A program made the translations under genes and the position numbers. From Poteriospumella lacustris (Eukaryota; Sar; Chrysophyceae; Chromulinales; Dinobryaceae), in contig SMOI01000072.1 in the NCBI GenBank assembly GCA_008000375.1, positions 62,001 through 126,000 on the forward strand: 64,000 nucleotides of DNA, in the 5' to 3' direction. Shown here one piece after another: positions 35,492 to 45,300 of this stretch (position 1 is its first letter; every line of letters begins with the position of its first letter). Under the pieces are notes generated by a model. It was not told where the DNA came from and searched no databases. It saw only the letters and a list, made by a program, of their open reading frames with translations.

Positions 35492-37688
35492 AGCCCGCCT
35501 CGCCGCTGCGGAGGCCGCGGCGGCCGCGGAGGACTCGAAGAACAACGTCGACGAGGACGACGAGGACGAGGACGACGAGGACGACGAGGGGCACAGCGAC
35601 TCCAGCGACGACTACGAGGCCTCGGCCCTGAACCAGCCGTCGCGGCCGCTCAGCGGGGCGAGTGCCTCGCGCGCGACGCCGCCCGACGTGCAGGACGCCG
35701 TGCGGGCGCTCGTCAGTCAGATGCCGACGTACGTGCCCAACACGGCCGCGCCGGTCGCCGCCAGCGGCCCGCTGCACGCCTCGCGCTTCGCCAGCCTGCA
35801 GTTCGGCGCGGGGGCGGCGCTCTCGCCGACCGCCGCGGCCTCGTCGACAACGCGCCCAGCGCCGCACCGCGCCGTGTCGATGGCCGTCGGACCCACCGAC
35901 GGGACCCGCGACGACCGCGCGGCGACAATCGACGAGCTGCGCGCCTTCGCGCAGCAGCCGCGGCCGTCGGCGGTGGCCGACGCGGCGGAGGCCTCGCAGA
36001 CGCGGCGGCCATTCGCATCGCCGCTGCCGTCGCCGCTGCGTCAGCAGCGACAGACGTGGATCGCGCGCCCCGACGGCGACGAGCCGCCGGCGACCGCCGA
36101 TGCCGACGATGAGGCCGACGCGGCGCCGCTGACGATCACCGTCAACGCCCACGACACACCGTCGCCGCCGAAGCGACGGGCGCCGCAGCACCTGCCGCCA
36201 GAGGCCGCGTCGTCGGCGTCGTCGGACGCGACGAGCGACGACGAGCGCGACGCGGACGGCGAAGTGGCGAGCAGCGCGGACGAGCTGGAGGACGAGGCGG
36301 ACGAGGAGCAGGGTCGGGCGCCGCTCGTGCGGCAGCGCCTGGCCAGCTCAAGTTCCGACTCCGACGCCGGCCGCGCCGCGCCGCCGCCGCAGCAGCCGCC
36401 GCGCGTGGCGCCCTCAGCGCTCCCGTCGCTGAAGAGCCAGTTCCCTGCGCTGTTCGGCGCGACGGGCGGCCGCGAGGAGGCGTCGCAGCAGGCGGAGGCG
36501 GCGGTCGCTGCCTCGAGGGTCGCGGCGGAGCTGTTCGGCAGCGCCTCGTCCTCTGAGAAGCGCGACAGCGGCGGCGGCCTGCGCATTCCGCAGACGTCGC
36601 CGCGGCCGCAGCCGCAGGCGAAGCGCGTGATCAAAGTCAGCCGCGCGTCGATGGACTCGGTGCTGACGCTGGACTCCTCCACAGCCGACGACGACGACGC
36701 CGACGACGACGCCGACGACGGCATCGACAGCGGCGGCGACGAGGCCGGTCGCAGCAGCGGACGCGCGGCGACCTCGCCGAGCGCTGCGTCGGAGCCGCAG
36801 CCGGTCGCAGCTGCCGCAGCCCCGGCCCCGTCCGCTCCCGCGACGACAGCCGCTGGACGAGCAGAGCCAGTCGCGGCGCCCACCGCGTCGCCGTCTGCCG
36901 CCGTCGACGCCCCCGCAGCCGCAGCCGCCGCGGCTACAGTCGCCTCGGCCCCCGCAGCTGTTCCGGCCCCCGCCGCTGTCCCGGCCCCCGCAGCTGTTCC
37001 GGCCCCCGCAGCTGTTCCGGCCCCCGCAGCTGTCCCGGCCCCCGCAGCTGTCCCTCAAGGGCCGCCACCAGCCGCGGCAGTGGCGGCGGCGGTGGCGTCG
37101 ATCGCTGTCGCCGGACCTCGCCAGCGGACGCCTCCGACGGCGCCGCCGCCGAAGCTGCCGTTGACACCGCTGCCGCTGCCGTCGCTGCCCGCGCTCACCG
37201 CGCGACCGACGGTGCTCACTGCCGCCCCTGCGGCCACGCACCGCCCTCCGCGCCACATCCCCATCGTCGCCTCTCAAGACGACGACGACGAGGAGGAGGA
37301 GGAGGAGGACGAGGAGGAGGAGGACGAGGACGAGGACGATGAGGACGAGGAGGAGGACGAGGAGGAGGACGAGGACGATGAGGACGAGGAGGAGGACGAG
37401 GACGATGAGGACGAGGAGGAGGACGAGGACGATGAGGGGGACGACAACTCGACCATCGCCACGAACAGCAGCGACGACGCCTCCAGCGACGACGACGACC
37501 AGAGCGTTCTCGCTGCGGCCACCGCCGCACAGCGCGGCGCCCTCGCCACGACGCATCCTCTGCCTGGCCAGCCCTTTCGCCAGCCCTTAGCGCTGCCCGC
37601 CACGCGCCTGGCGCCGCTGGCCTCGCGCCAAACCGCGCTCACGAGCGCCACCGCGACGCCGACGCTTCCCGCCGACCGCGCCCGTTGA
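12948..37688 (+). CDS. Giant PSxQ-repeat, REJ-like, multi-pass membrane protein (8,246 residues)
   Basis: A single intronless frame of 24.7 kb. Residues 1-25 form a signal peptide ([18 protein letters not shown] core). Residues about 58-4857 are a PSxQ/PTxQ tetrapeptide array. Residues about 4860-5900 form a beta-rich ectodomain with many Asn glycosylation sites; it includes [19 protein letters not shown] followed by [12 protein letters not shown], matching the C-terminal part of REJ domains. EGF-like Cys clusters lie near 5790 and 5902-5952 ([23 protein letters not shown]). A Cys-rich juxtamembrane stretch at about 6240-6330 ends HTVCDCAF, like a degenerate GPS. About eight membrane segments follow, near residues 6400, 6515, 6605, 6950, 6985, 7265, 7315 and 7346. 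The last 850 residues are a D/E-, A/P-rich cytosolic tail. Signal peptide, REJ, GPS-like site and multi-pass order recall polycystin-1, but no PLAT domain or polycystin channel motif is evident. Probable cell-surface adhesion or sensor protein. Architecture is seen; function is inferred. Confidence 0.85.
13245..13450 (+). repeat. 36/48-bp higher-order repeats at the array start
   Basis: The motif CCCACGTGTGTTCC recurs at about 13275, 13311, 13359 and 13407, spacings of 36, 48 and 48 bp. It encodes [12 protein letters not shown] variants. Near-identical copies indicate recent expansion. Confidence 0.9.
14861..15350 (+). repeat. Direct duplication, offset 312 bp
   Basis: The block beginning ATCCCGTCAGCCTTCGGGGC at 14861 recurs at 15173 and encodes the same peptide series ([19 protein letters not shown]) through the [17 protein letters not shown] stretch. 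The offset is 26 units of 12 bp. Confidence 0.85.
18797..21115 (+). repeat. Large segmental duplication inside the array, offset 1,404-1,560 bp
   Basis: Sequence from about 18797 to 19540 recurs from about 20201. The offset is exactly 1,404 bp at 18801/20205 and 18841/20245. It becomes 1,560 bp at 19321/20881 and 19441/21001 because the second copy carries an extra 156-bp tandem duplication (20641 versus 20797). A further 168-bp duplication is seen at 19441/19609. Confidence 0.9.
21950..23070 (+). repeat. 468-bp tandem duplication, about 2.4 copies
   Basis: The segment beginning AACCGACTGCTCAGCC at 21961 recurs at 22429 and 22897, each 468 bp apart (39 units). The third copy diverges after about 170 bp. 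The copies are nearly identical, so the duplication is recent. Confidence 0.9.
37270..37445 (+). repeat. Asp/Glu coding minisatellite in the giant protein's tail
   Basis: GAC/GAG/GAT triplets encode about 55 consecutive acidic residues. The repeated block GACGAGGAGGAGGACGAGG with GACGATGAG recurs at least three times. It lies in the cytosolic C-terminal tail. A second repeat encoding PAPAAV precedes it at about 36953-37053. Confidence 0.9.
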
Positions 37689-37720
37689 GCGCGTCATCAG
37701 CGTCCGCCTCGCTTCGCTAA

Positions 37721-37830
37721 GCATCGCTTAGCATCGCTTAGCATCGCTTAGCATCGCTTAGAAGCTTCTATTTGATTTGATTTGATTTGATTTACTGCGA
37801 TTAGATTCGTTTGTTTTGTTTTGTTTTGAT
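37721..37830. repeat. Intergenic micro/minisatellites after the giant gene
   Basis: Four perfect head-to-tail copies of GCATCGCTTA (37721-37760) are followed by four copies of TTTGA (37771-37790) and a TTTGT tract (about 37810-37828). They lie 33 bp after the giant gene's stop, in the spacer before the convergent EF-Ts gene. Confidence 0.95.
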
Positions 37831-37974
37831 TTGCGCCATCGATCGGGGTCGAGTTCCGCGCGGACGTCTCGTTCGCTGCGCCGACCGGCGCCCATTGCCT
37901 GTTCGTTCGCCTGCGCGTTCGATCGTCGTTCATTTTTCACGCATAATTACCGCTCTAACTACTGCCACGTTCGC

Positions 37975-39087
37975 CTACTCGTTGAGCGACCACCGCGCGA
38001 AGGCGGCGACCGTCACGTCGACGCCGAGGCGCTGGCCGACGTCGCGGAGGACGCGCTCGACCGACGAGCCGCCAGACTCGGCTTGGTGGCTCTGCTGCAG
38101 CAGCGACACCTCGGCGAGGCGCTTGGCGACTTTGCCCGCGACGATGCGGTCGACGACGTCGACGGGCTTGCGCTCCGCCGCCAGCTGCTCGCGGAAGATC
38201 GCCGATTCGGCCTCAACGAACGCGGCGGGCGCACTGGCGGCGTCGAGAAACAGCGGTTGCGCCGCCGCGATGTGCATGGCGAGCTTGTGGCCGGCGTCCT
38301 GCTGCAGGGAGAGCGCTGCTGCAGGCGGCAGCGCCGGCTCCGCGTGCAGCACCGCGACGCTGGCGATTTTGCCCAGCTGCGTCTGCGCGCTGCGGAGGCC
38401 GCCCACTTTGTTGTGCACGTACGTCGCCAACACCGACCCCGCCGAGCTGGGGGCTACGATCGACGCGCGCCGTATGACAATGGTCTCGCGAATGGACGCG
38501 GCAATGTCGCCCAGAGCGTCCTGGACGCTGTCGAAGGCCTTCGCCTCGCCGCCCGCCACCGACACGTGATCGCGGGGCGGGCGCAAGGCCAGCACTTCCG
38601 CGACGGTCAGCTCTCGCGAGGCACTGCCTCCTGAACGCAGGACCGTTTCCGCCAGAAGACCCACGAACGTCTGGAAGTCCTTGTTGCGCTTGACGAAGTC
38701 GGTCTCGCAGTTGACCTCGACGAGGGCGACGCAGCGCTGGTCGGCGGACGTGTGCACTGCGATCAGACCCTCCTTCGTCGAGCGAGTGGACGCCGTCACC
38801 TTGGCTAGGCCCTTCGCCCTCAACCACGCAATGGCCTTGTTCATGTCGCCTGCAACGCCCGGGTCCTGCAGCGCCGTCTTGCAGTCCATCATGGGAGCGC
38901 CGGAAGACTCGCGCAAACGCTTCAGGGCGGTAAGACTTGGTACTGGGTCGGATGTACTTGCACGTAAAAGAGTCTTCGCACGACCACACGAAAGGGTTGA
39001 TGTAGCCTTCCGAATGAAAGCGGAGTGAGTGAGCAGCAGCTGCAGCAGAGCGAACGCCAGCAGCACGAAGCGACCAGCGAACCTCAT
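37975..39087 (-). CDS. tsf: Elongation factor Ts, probably plastid-targeted
   Basis: Intronless, 370 residues from ATG 39087. EF-Ts recycles EF-Tu by GDP/GTP exchange in bacterial-type (organelle) translation. The N-terminal UBA-like domain (LTALKRLRESSGAPMMDCK, MNKAIAWLRAKG) and the EF-Ts signature VEVNCETDFVKRNKDF are present, followed by the dimerisation region. The N-terminus has a hydrophobic signal peptide (FVLLAFALLQLLL) ending THSAF and then a basic Ser/Thr-rich stretch (IRKATSTLSCGRAK). That is the bipartite ER-plus-transit arrangement with Phe at the cleavage site used by heterokont plastid proteins. A mitochondrial EF-Ts would normally lack the signal peptide. The C-terminal third is Ala-rich and somewhat diverged. 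Plastid location is inference. Confidence 0.9.
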   Translation of the reverse strand: MRFAGRFVLLAFALLQLLLTHSAFIRKATSTLSCGRAKTLLRASTSDPVPSLTALKRLRESSGAPMMDCKTALQDPGVAGDMNKAIAWLRAKGLAKVTASTRSTKEGLIAVHTSADQRCVALVEVNCETDFVKRNKDFQTFVGLLAETVLRSGGSASRELTVAEVLALRPPRDHVSVAGGEAKAFDSVQDALGDIAASIRETIVIRRASIVAPSSAGSVLATYVHNKVGGLRSAQTQLGKIASVAVLHAEPALPPAAALSLQQDAGHKLAMHIAAAQPLFLDAASAPAAFVEAESAIFREQLAAERKPVDVVDRIVAGKVAKRLAEVSLLQQSHQAESGGSSVERVLRDVGQRLGVDVTVAAFARWSLNE

Positions 39088-40334
39088 TTCGAGCGTAGTC
39101 TGCAGATCTTCATGCACCAGTCAGCTGTGAATTACGACGCCAAAGTAGTGGGGTTCTCATTGATCGACATGCAGAGCTGCAGAACTGGCAATAGTTTGTC
39201 GTAGACCATCGACCACCGATGCGACCGTCGCCGTCGCAGAGGTGTCAGTGCCAACGACGGCAAATTAGACGGCATGTTTGTCTATTTGACTGCAAAGTAA
39301 GCGTTAACACAGGTGTGGTTAGGTCCGAGCACTTCGTACTGAGTTTGGTGTGATCGACACGCGTTAAAGTCGGCAGTATGTCGCCAGTTTGGTCTCTTTC
39401 GGTGTAAGCTCAATCGTTTACGCTTTACCTGGATGTATTTAAGGGCAAGATGAGCGAAGATCTCGTGAAATATATCAGAGTAGGGATAGACGATGCAAAC
39501 AAGACGGAGGGTTACCCATTATTTTGCTCGTTTTCTTCGAGGTTTCGCCCTCCTATCGATCCACTTTATGATAAACCAACACGAACAACCAAAACTAGCT
39601 ATTACTTTTGCTCTATAATCATGCGACGGTAAATATCTCGAAGAATTACTCAGTCTTGAGGCTGAAATAAGGAGCGGAAGACGACGGCGTCCGGCGACCA
39701 CATTTTCGTTAGTCGGTTAGAAAATCATCAATTATGCTAGAAAAGGAAGAAAAACATATTTACATGTGTAACATGGATAGTTGAGTCAACTTTAATGAGA
39801 ATAACACTTTTCTAAGAGAATTCTCGTGAGATATGGTGCAAAAACGAGCGAAAATATTGGTTTCCATTATTTTTCGTGTCGTAAATCTGCGAGAACTTTC
39901 GTTTTATTGATCAGAGAACAAAGATTTACACTTTATTTAATGCCTCACATGCTATACAATCGATTGTAATAATTTTCGCGATGCTTTGCAACAGAGAAGT
40001 GATAGAAAAGTGCGAGAACATAGAAACGATGGTGGGCTGCATCCAAATACAGCGCGTACGCAGGAGGAGCAGCACCCAAGGCCACACGGCGTGGGTACAT
40101 CGTTTGCCGCATTGTTATTGTCGGTCTTGAAGCAATTGAATAGAGGGCTGGCGGTCCGTGTCCCCGAGTAAGTACAGCGACGTGCCGTGGACGGGCACCA
40201 CCGTCGCCACTACTTTGTCGCACCTATGTTGATGTGTCAGAAGGGCTATGCAGCCATAGAAACGACAGGACACTGTACGCGATAGCCTGGGCGAAAGTGG
40301 GAGATTCTACGAGTTACAGCGAGGGGACGCGGGG
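39088..40334. other. AT-rich intergenic region
   Basis: This 1.25-kb region lies between EF-Ts and the ankyrin-TPR gene, and its base composition is far more AT-rich than the flanking genes. It contains an ATG-started 60-codon frame at 39450-39632 with no recognisable content, and no RNA gene or repeat that I could identify. It should hold the EF-Ts promoter and the 3' UTR of the next gene. Confidence 0.5.
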
Positions 40335-41858
40335 TCATCGCAGCGACTGCTGGTTTTTGCGGCGATGCTCCTCCTGACCCGCCTTGACGGCCTTGTCCAC
40401 CATTTCTTTGAGCTCTTTGTTGCTCGGGTCGATTTTGTAGCCCTCGAAGGCCGCCAACGCCGCGTCTTCGAACATATTGAGCGCGAGGCGCGCCGCCGCC
40501 AAGCGGTAGCAGCCCTTTGGCCAGTCGGGGCGCAGGCGGCGACATATCTCCGCGTCCAGGAGTGCTGAGCGATGCTGCTGCAGCGCCAAGAAGCACGCGG
40601 ATCGGTTGGACCAGTACGACGCATTGAACTTGTGCTTCTCGACCGCGCAGGTGTACTCGTCGAGGGCCTCCTGGAACTTGCCCGCCTTGAAGAGCGCATT
40701 GCCGCGGTCCTTGTGAGCCTCCGCCGCAGCCTCGTCGGGCCTTGTGCAATCGATCGCCTCGAACAGTTCGACGGACTCCGCCGACGCGGCGGCGGCGGCG
40801 GTCTCGCTCTGGGAGGCCGCATCTTGCTGCGCCTTCTTCTGCTTCGCTTCTTCCTTTGCAGCATGCTGCGCATTCCAGCGACTCAAGCGAGTCTGACCGT
40901 CGCGCAACAGCCACTCGACAGTGGCCTCAGTGTTGCCTCGCAGCTCCGCGGGCAGTTCCTCGGTGGCGCTCTCAGGCGACGCTTCCAGCAGCAGCGGCAG
41001 CAAGTCTCGGTGGCCCGACATCGCCGCCAGGTGCAGCGGCAAGTTTCCTTCATCCGTCGCAATGGCCGCACAGCGGCGACCGGTTTCCGTTTGCAGCAGC
41101 TTCGTCACAGCTTGCGCCATGCCGTGCTCCGCGCAGATGTGCAGCACGGTGAGGTTGCCGGCCATGATCGCACCCACATCGGCGCCCGCATCGACTAGGC
41201 ACGCCACGCCACGATCCGACCCGGCAGCTGCGGCCATGAGAACCGCGGACACTCCGTCGCGGTTGACTCCGTTTGGCTCCGCCCCGCGGCGCAACAAAAG
41301 GTCGATGGCCAGGGCGTGGCCCTTGGCGGCCGCCCAGTGTAGCGGTGTACCCGATTGCGACTGGAACGACAAATCGGCGCCCTTCTCAAGCAGAAGCTGA
41401 ATGCGTGGGACTGACCCGTCGCCGGCGGCAAAGTGGAGTGCCGAGGCGCCTTCGTTGTTGCGGTCGTTCACGACCGCGCCGACCTCGATCAAGCGGTTCA
41501 TCAGCGCCGTGGACTCGCTCACGGTCGCGTTAATCAACGGGGTGAAGCCCCGGTCGTCTCGTAAGTTCGCGATCGTCTTCAACTCTTGATTGTCGTCGCC
41601 GCAACAATAGGCGAGCAGCGCATTCACAACATCAATCTTTCCGCTGCTGCACGCGACGTGCAGCAGTGTCTTTCCTTCGCTATGAAAGCCCACAATTACA
41701 TCGCGAGGAGATGAGTCTGGGTGGCCTTCGATGAACGATTTGACCGTGTCTTGCAGTTTGGACACATTTCCTTCCATGCAGGCTTGCACAGCAGTGCGGA
41801 AGATCTCCTGCATGGAGCGCGCCAACTTGTACTCCTCTTGCTTCGTCAAGTTGCTCAT
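40335..41858 (-). CDS. Ankyrin-repeat / TPR co-chaperone-like protein
   Basis: Intronless, 507 residues from ATG 41858 (MSNLTKQEEYKLARSMQE). The frame stays open upstream through a minisatellite but without a credible ATG. Residues about 55-330 hold seven or so ankyrin repeats (KTLLHVACSSGKIDVVNAL, SALHFAAGDGSVPRIQLLL, TPLHWAAAKGHALAIDLLL, LPLHLAAMSGHRDLLPLLL). A Lys/Ala-rich linker follows, then three TPR units at about 385-490 (AHKDRGNALFKAGKFQEAL, ASYWSNRSACFLALQQHRS, WPKGCYRLAAARLALN). The TPR unit has the arrangement of Hsp70/Hsp90-binding TPRs (GNALFKAG, NRSACFL). A role as an adaptor for chaperones is plausible by family analogy only. Confidence 0.85.
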   Translation of the reverse strand: MSNLTKQEEYKLARSMQEIFRTAVQACMEGNVSKLQDTVKSFIEGHPDSSPRDVIVGFHSEGKTLLHVACSSGKIDVVNALLAYCCGDDNQELKTIANLRDDRGFTPLINATVSESTALMNRLIEVGAVVNDRNNEGASALHFAAGDGSVPRIQLLLEKGADLSFQSQSGTPLHWAAAKGHALAIDLLLRRGAEPNGVNRDGVSAVLMAAAAGSDRGVACLVDAGADVGAIMAGNLTVLHICAEHGMAQAVTKLLQTETGRRCAAIATDEGNLPLHLAAMSGHRDLLPLLLEASPESATEELPAELRGNTEATVEWLLRDGQTRLSRWNAQHAAKEEAKQKKAQQDAASQSETAAAAASAESVELFEAIDCTRPDEAAAEAHKDRGNALFKAGKFQEALDEYTCAVEKHKFNASYWSNRSACFLALQQHRSALLDAEICRRLRPDWPKGCYRLAAARLALNMFEDAALAAFEGYKIDPSNKELKEMVDKAVKAGQEEHRRKNQQSLR

Positions 41859-42398
41859 TCCTTCTTCACCGTACGTATTTGATAGCAGAGAGTGCTGACG
41901 ATCGGAAACTTTCGCGTCACGTTCTAGAGAAAGACCCGAGAACCGTCGTCGCCATTCGCCTCCCACCTCCCACTTGTCGCATGTCGCATGTCGCATGTCG
42001 CCTGTCTGTCGCCTGTCGCCTGTCGCCTGTCGCCTGTCGCCTGTCGCCTGTCGCCTGTCGCCTGTCGCCTGTCGCCTGTCGCCTGTCGTTTTTCGCTTGT
42101 CGCTTGTCGCTTGTCGCTTGTCGTCTGCCCAAATACCCAAAAGCGCAGATGAGAGGGGCGGTTTCAGATTTACCGCAGGTCACCCAGCGCAATGGCAACG
42201 TGCAGGCGGTGCGGTGAAATGAATCTGGTCGAGCTTACCGATTTGGGATTGCTTGCCCGCATCGGATCCGGTTCGTGAACTTGGCTTTTGTTGCGAGGGA
42301 CAATTTATGCGCGCTACCAGTGTTTCCCGTGCTGGGAATGGGATGTGCATTGAACAACCAGCGATTCACCACACGCTCTCCCGTAAACCTTCAACCCA
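41859..42398. other. Divergent intergenic region with minisatellite
   Basis: This 540-bp spacer lies between the ankyrin-TPR and GC-rich TPR genes. Its left half is occupied by a heptamer minisatellite (separate entry). The rest shows no recognised element. Confidence 0.5.
41974..42122. repeat. 7-bp minisatellite (TGTCGCC and variants)
   Basis: About 20 head-to-tail copies of a heptamer read TGTCGCC, TGTCGCA or TGTCGCT. Variants cluster: TGTCGCA on the left, a homogeneous TGTCGCC block in the centre and TGTCGCT on the right, the pattern expected from local unequal exchange. It sits about 115 bp upstream of the ankyrin-TPR start. Confidence 0.95.
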
Positions 42399-45300
42399 AT
42401 GAGTGCATTCATTGGCGTGCAGTTCTCTTATCTGAAGCATTTTATCGACAAACATGGCGGGAGCGATGTCCTCGGTGAGTTACCCGTCGACGACGTGTTC
42501 GACCACGTCGTTCGTCCAGCGGTCAATGACGATTCTTCTTCCTATTGCGAGTTCTTAACCCGCAAAGGGGAACACAAGCATGTGGGGGCGGCGACGGTGC
42601 GCGTGCTATACCCACCGGCGATGTCCCTGGTGGCCCTCGTGAAGTGCCTCGAACTGGCGCTGGCGCCGACCAGCGACTTCACCGAGACCTGTGCAGCCGT
42701 CGCCTCCGGTCACTCCACTGGGCGCGACGAAGACCCTTTCGTGTGGATAGACGCATTTTGCATGTCAGAAGGACAGCTGGCAGAGCGCTGTGAGGTCTTC
42801 GACGCGTCTCTCGACGGGTACTTCGACCAGCCCGGCCAGAGCCGCTGCTCGGTGCTCGTGCTCGACGCGTGGGACGACGAGTCGGTGCAGCTGCGGCCGC
42901 GCGTTCGCTTCGAAGTGCGAGCGTGGTCGCCAGTGGGCGCAGTCACCGCCGTGACGTGCGTGTGGCAGTCGCTGTTCGGGCGCCGCTGCGCGCTGCTGCA
43001 GCTGGTGCCGCTCACCGCCGCCGCAGCACCTGACGCCTCGACCGGCGGCGCCCGCAAGAGGCCCTCCGTCGCAGCGGCTGCGGGCGAGACCCGGCGTTTG
43101 TCGCACGGCTTCACTGCGCAGCTGCACAGCTGGAGGGAGGCGCTGCAGGTGGCCAACGAGGCGGGCGGACCGGCGGGCTCGCAGGCGGCCGTCGATGAGT
43201 CGCCCTTCGCGCAGACGCTGCGTCAGCTCGTCGAAGCGACGCTGCTGCTGTGCGAGCGGGAGCCGCAGCTCGCCGACGGCGACCGCGCGGCGACTTTGCT
43301 GCAGCGCGCGCAGCTGGCGCTGGGCGAGTGTCCGGCGCTGCAGGCGCACGCGAGCTCGCTGCTGGTCGAGGCGCAGAGCCGGCGCCTGTTGTGCCTGGCG
43401 CAGCAGAGCGCCGGCCACGCGGCGTACGAGGCGCACGTGGAGGTGCTCGGCCGGTCGCAGCTGCGCGTGCTCTTCCGCGACGCGTCGCTGCACGCGGTGT
43501 ACGCGTCTGCCGCCGGGGTCAAGTGCGCGGCGGCCTTCGCCTCCGCCGCGACGGCGAGCGACGGCCTCGTCACCGAGAGCCGTCGGCAGCTGGAGCGCGA
43601 GCAGCGGCGGCTCGCGGCGCTCCGCGCGCAACTGGCGCTGCGCACGCCGACCGACGCATCGGCGACTCGGGCTGAGCCGTCGCAGCCGCAGGCGACGCAG
43701 CGGCAGGACGGCGACGGCGGCGACGCCGACCGCGCCAGTGAGGCCACCGGCAGCGACGACGCTGCGCAACTGCCTCGCCGCCGCCGCCGGTCGTCGGCGC
43801 GCGCTGCGCTGGAGACGGTCCACGGCGCCGTCGAGCGTCTGAGCCACACGCTGCCGCACCTGCCGCCCCTGCCGCCCCTGCCGCACCTGCCGCACCTGCC
43901 GCACCGTCGCCGCAGTCGCAGCCGCAGCGGAGACAGCGCCGACCTCGTCGACCTCGCGCGCGATCTGCTGGCGCTGCCGCCGCCCGCCTCGCCTGCGGCG
44001 CCGAGCCCCGCCGCCGCCGCCGACGGCGACCTCCGCGCGGCCGTGGCGCGCGCGTCGCGCGCCGTTTGCAGCGCGAAGCTGCGCCACGCCGCGCGCCTCT
44101 TCGACGCGGCGATGTTTCGCTTCCTCCGCGGCGCGCTGCAGCCGCCGAGCGACGCGCCGCCGGCGGAGGCGACGCCGCTGCCGACGCTGGCGCTGCCGCT
44201 GCGCGGCGCCGCGCGGCCGACGCTGGCGCTGCTGCGCGACTCGCACGCGGACCGCGCGGCGGTGAAGGACGCGCTGCAGGCGCTGGCGGCGCTGAGCGAC
44301 GCGGCCGGCGCGGAGGACGCCGCGTCGCTGCCGGCGGCGGTGCAGGCGGAGAGCTGCCTGTGCGCGGCGGCCGTGTGGCGCCGCTTCTGCGCCGAGGAGC
44401 AGCACGAGGCGACGCTGCTGCGCCGCGCGCTGCTGCTCGCCGCCGACTGCGGCGTCGACGCCGCGCCGCTGCAGAAGGCGCTGCGGAAGAAGCGTCGCAA
44501 CGTGGCGAAGTACGCGCAGCGCCTCGACGCCGCCGCGCGCCAGGCGCAGCGCCTGCTCGAGCAGCGCCTGCCGCTGGCGGCGCAGCTGTACCCGGCGCTG
44601 TGTCGCGCGGTGCTCGCGCTGCGCTCGTGGGTCGCGACGGAGCCGCTGCTGCGCGGCGACGCGCTGGCGCACTGCGCGCCGCAGCACTTCGACGCGCGCG
44701 CCACGCGCAGCGACGTCGACGGAGACGCCGCCGTCGACGAGGCGCCGCTGTGGCGCGAGGCGCTGCGCCTGCAGCGCCGCCAGATCGCCGCGCTGCGACG
44801 CGTCGCGCGAGAGAGCGCGCGGCTGCTGCCGGCGGTGGCAGCGCCGGCGACGCGGCGGCTGCACGACGCGCTGCGCCGGTGCGCGGCGACGCTGGTCGCG
44901 CGGCGCCTGCCAACCGTCGCGGCGCCGACGCTGCGCGCGGCCTTCGCGGCGCTGCGCGACGATGCGGCGCCGGAGACGGCCGCGCTGCTGGCCGCGCCGC
45001 CGACGGCGCTGGCGCTGTGTCTGCACGGCCTGCGCTGCGGCCTGCGCGGCGGCGCGGCGGAGGCGGAGCGAGCGCGGCGCGGCGCGCTGGCGCTGCTGCC
45101 GGGGCTGCTGGGCCGCTTCGGGCCGACGCACGCGCTGACGCTGCGCGCGCAGGAGACGCTCGCGGCGGCGCTGCGGCGCCTCGGCCGCGACGCGTCGGCG
45201 CTGGCGCTGCTCGAGGACGTCGCGACGAAGCTGCGCGCCGCGGCGGCCGAGCGCGGCGTCGACGAGTGCCTCGCGGAGACGCAGCGCGACACGGCGCGCG

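Noticed and set aside
31272-36191. 1,639-codon antisense frame opposite the giant gene's membrane region
   Set aside because: It is rich in Arg/Val/Gly/His with no domain, and mirrors the GC-rich sense codons. The sense frame has membrane helices and Cys motifs.
39945-40223. Minus-strand 92-codon frame in the AT-rich spacer
   Set aside because: It begins at a non-ATG codon and has no conserved content.
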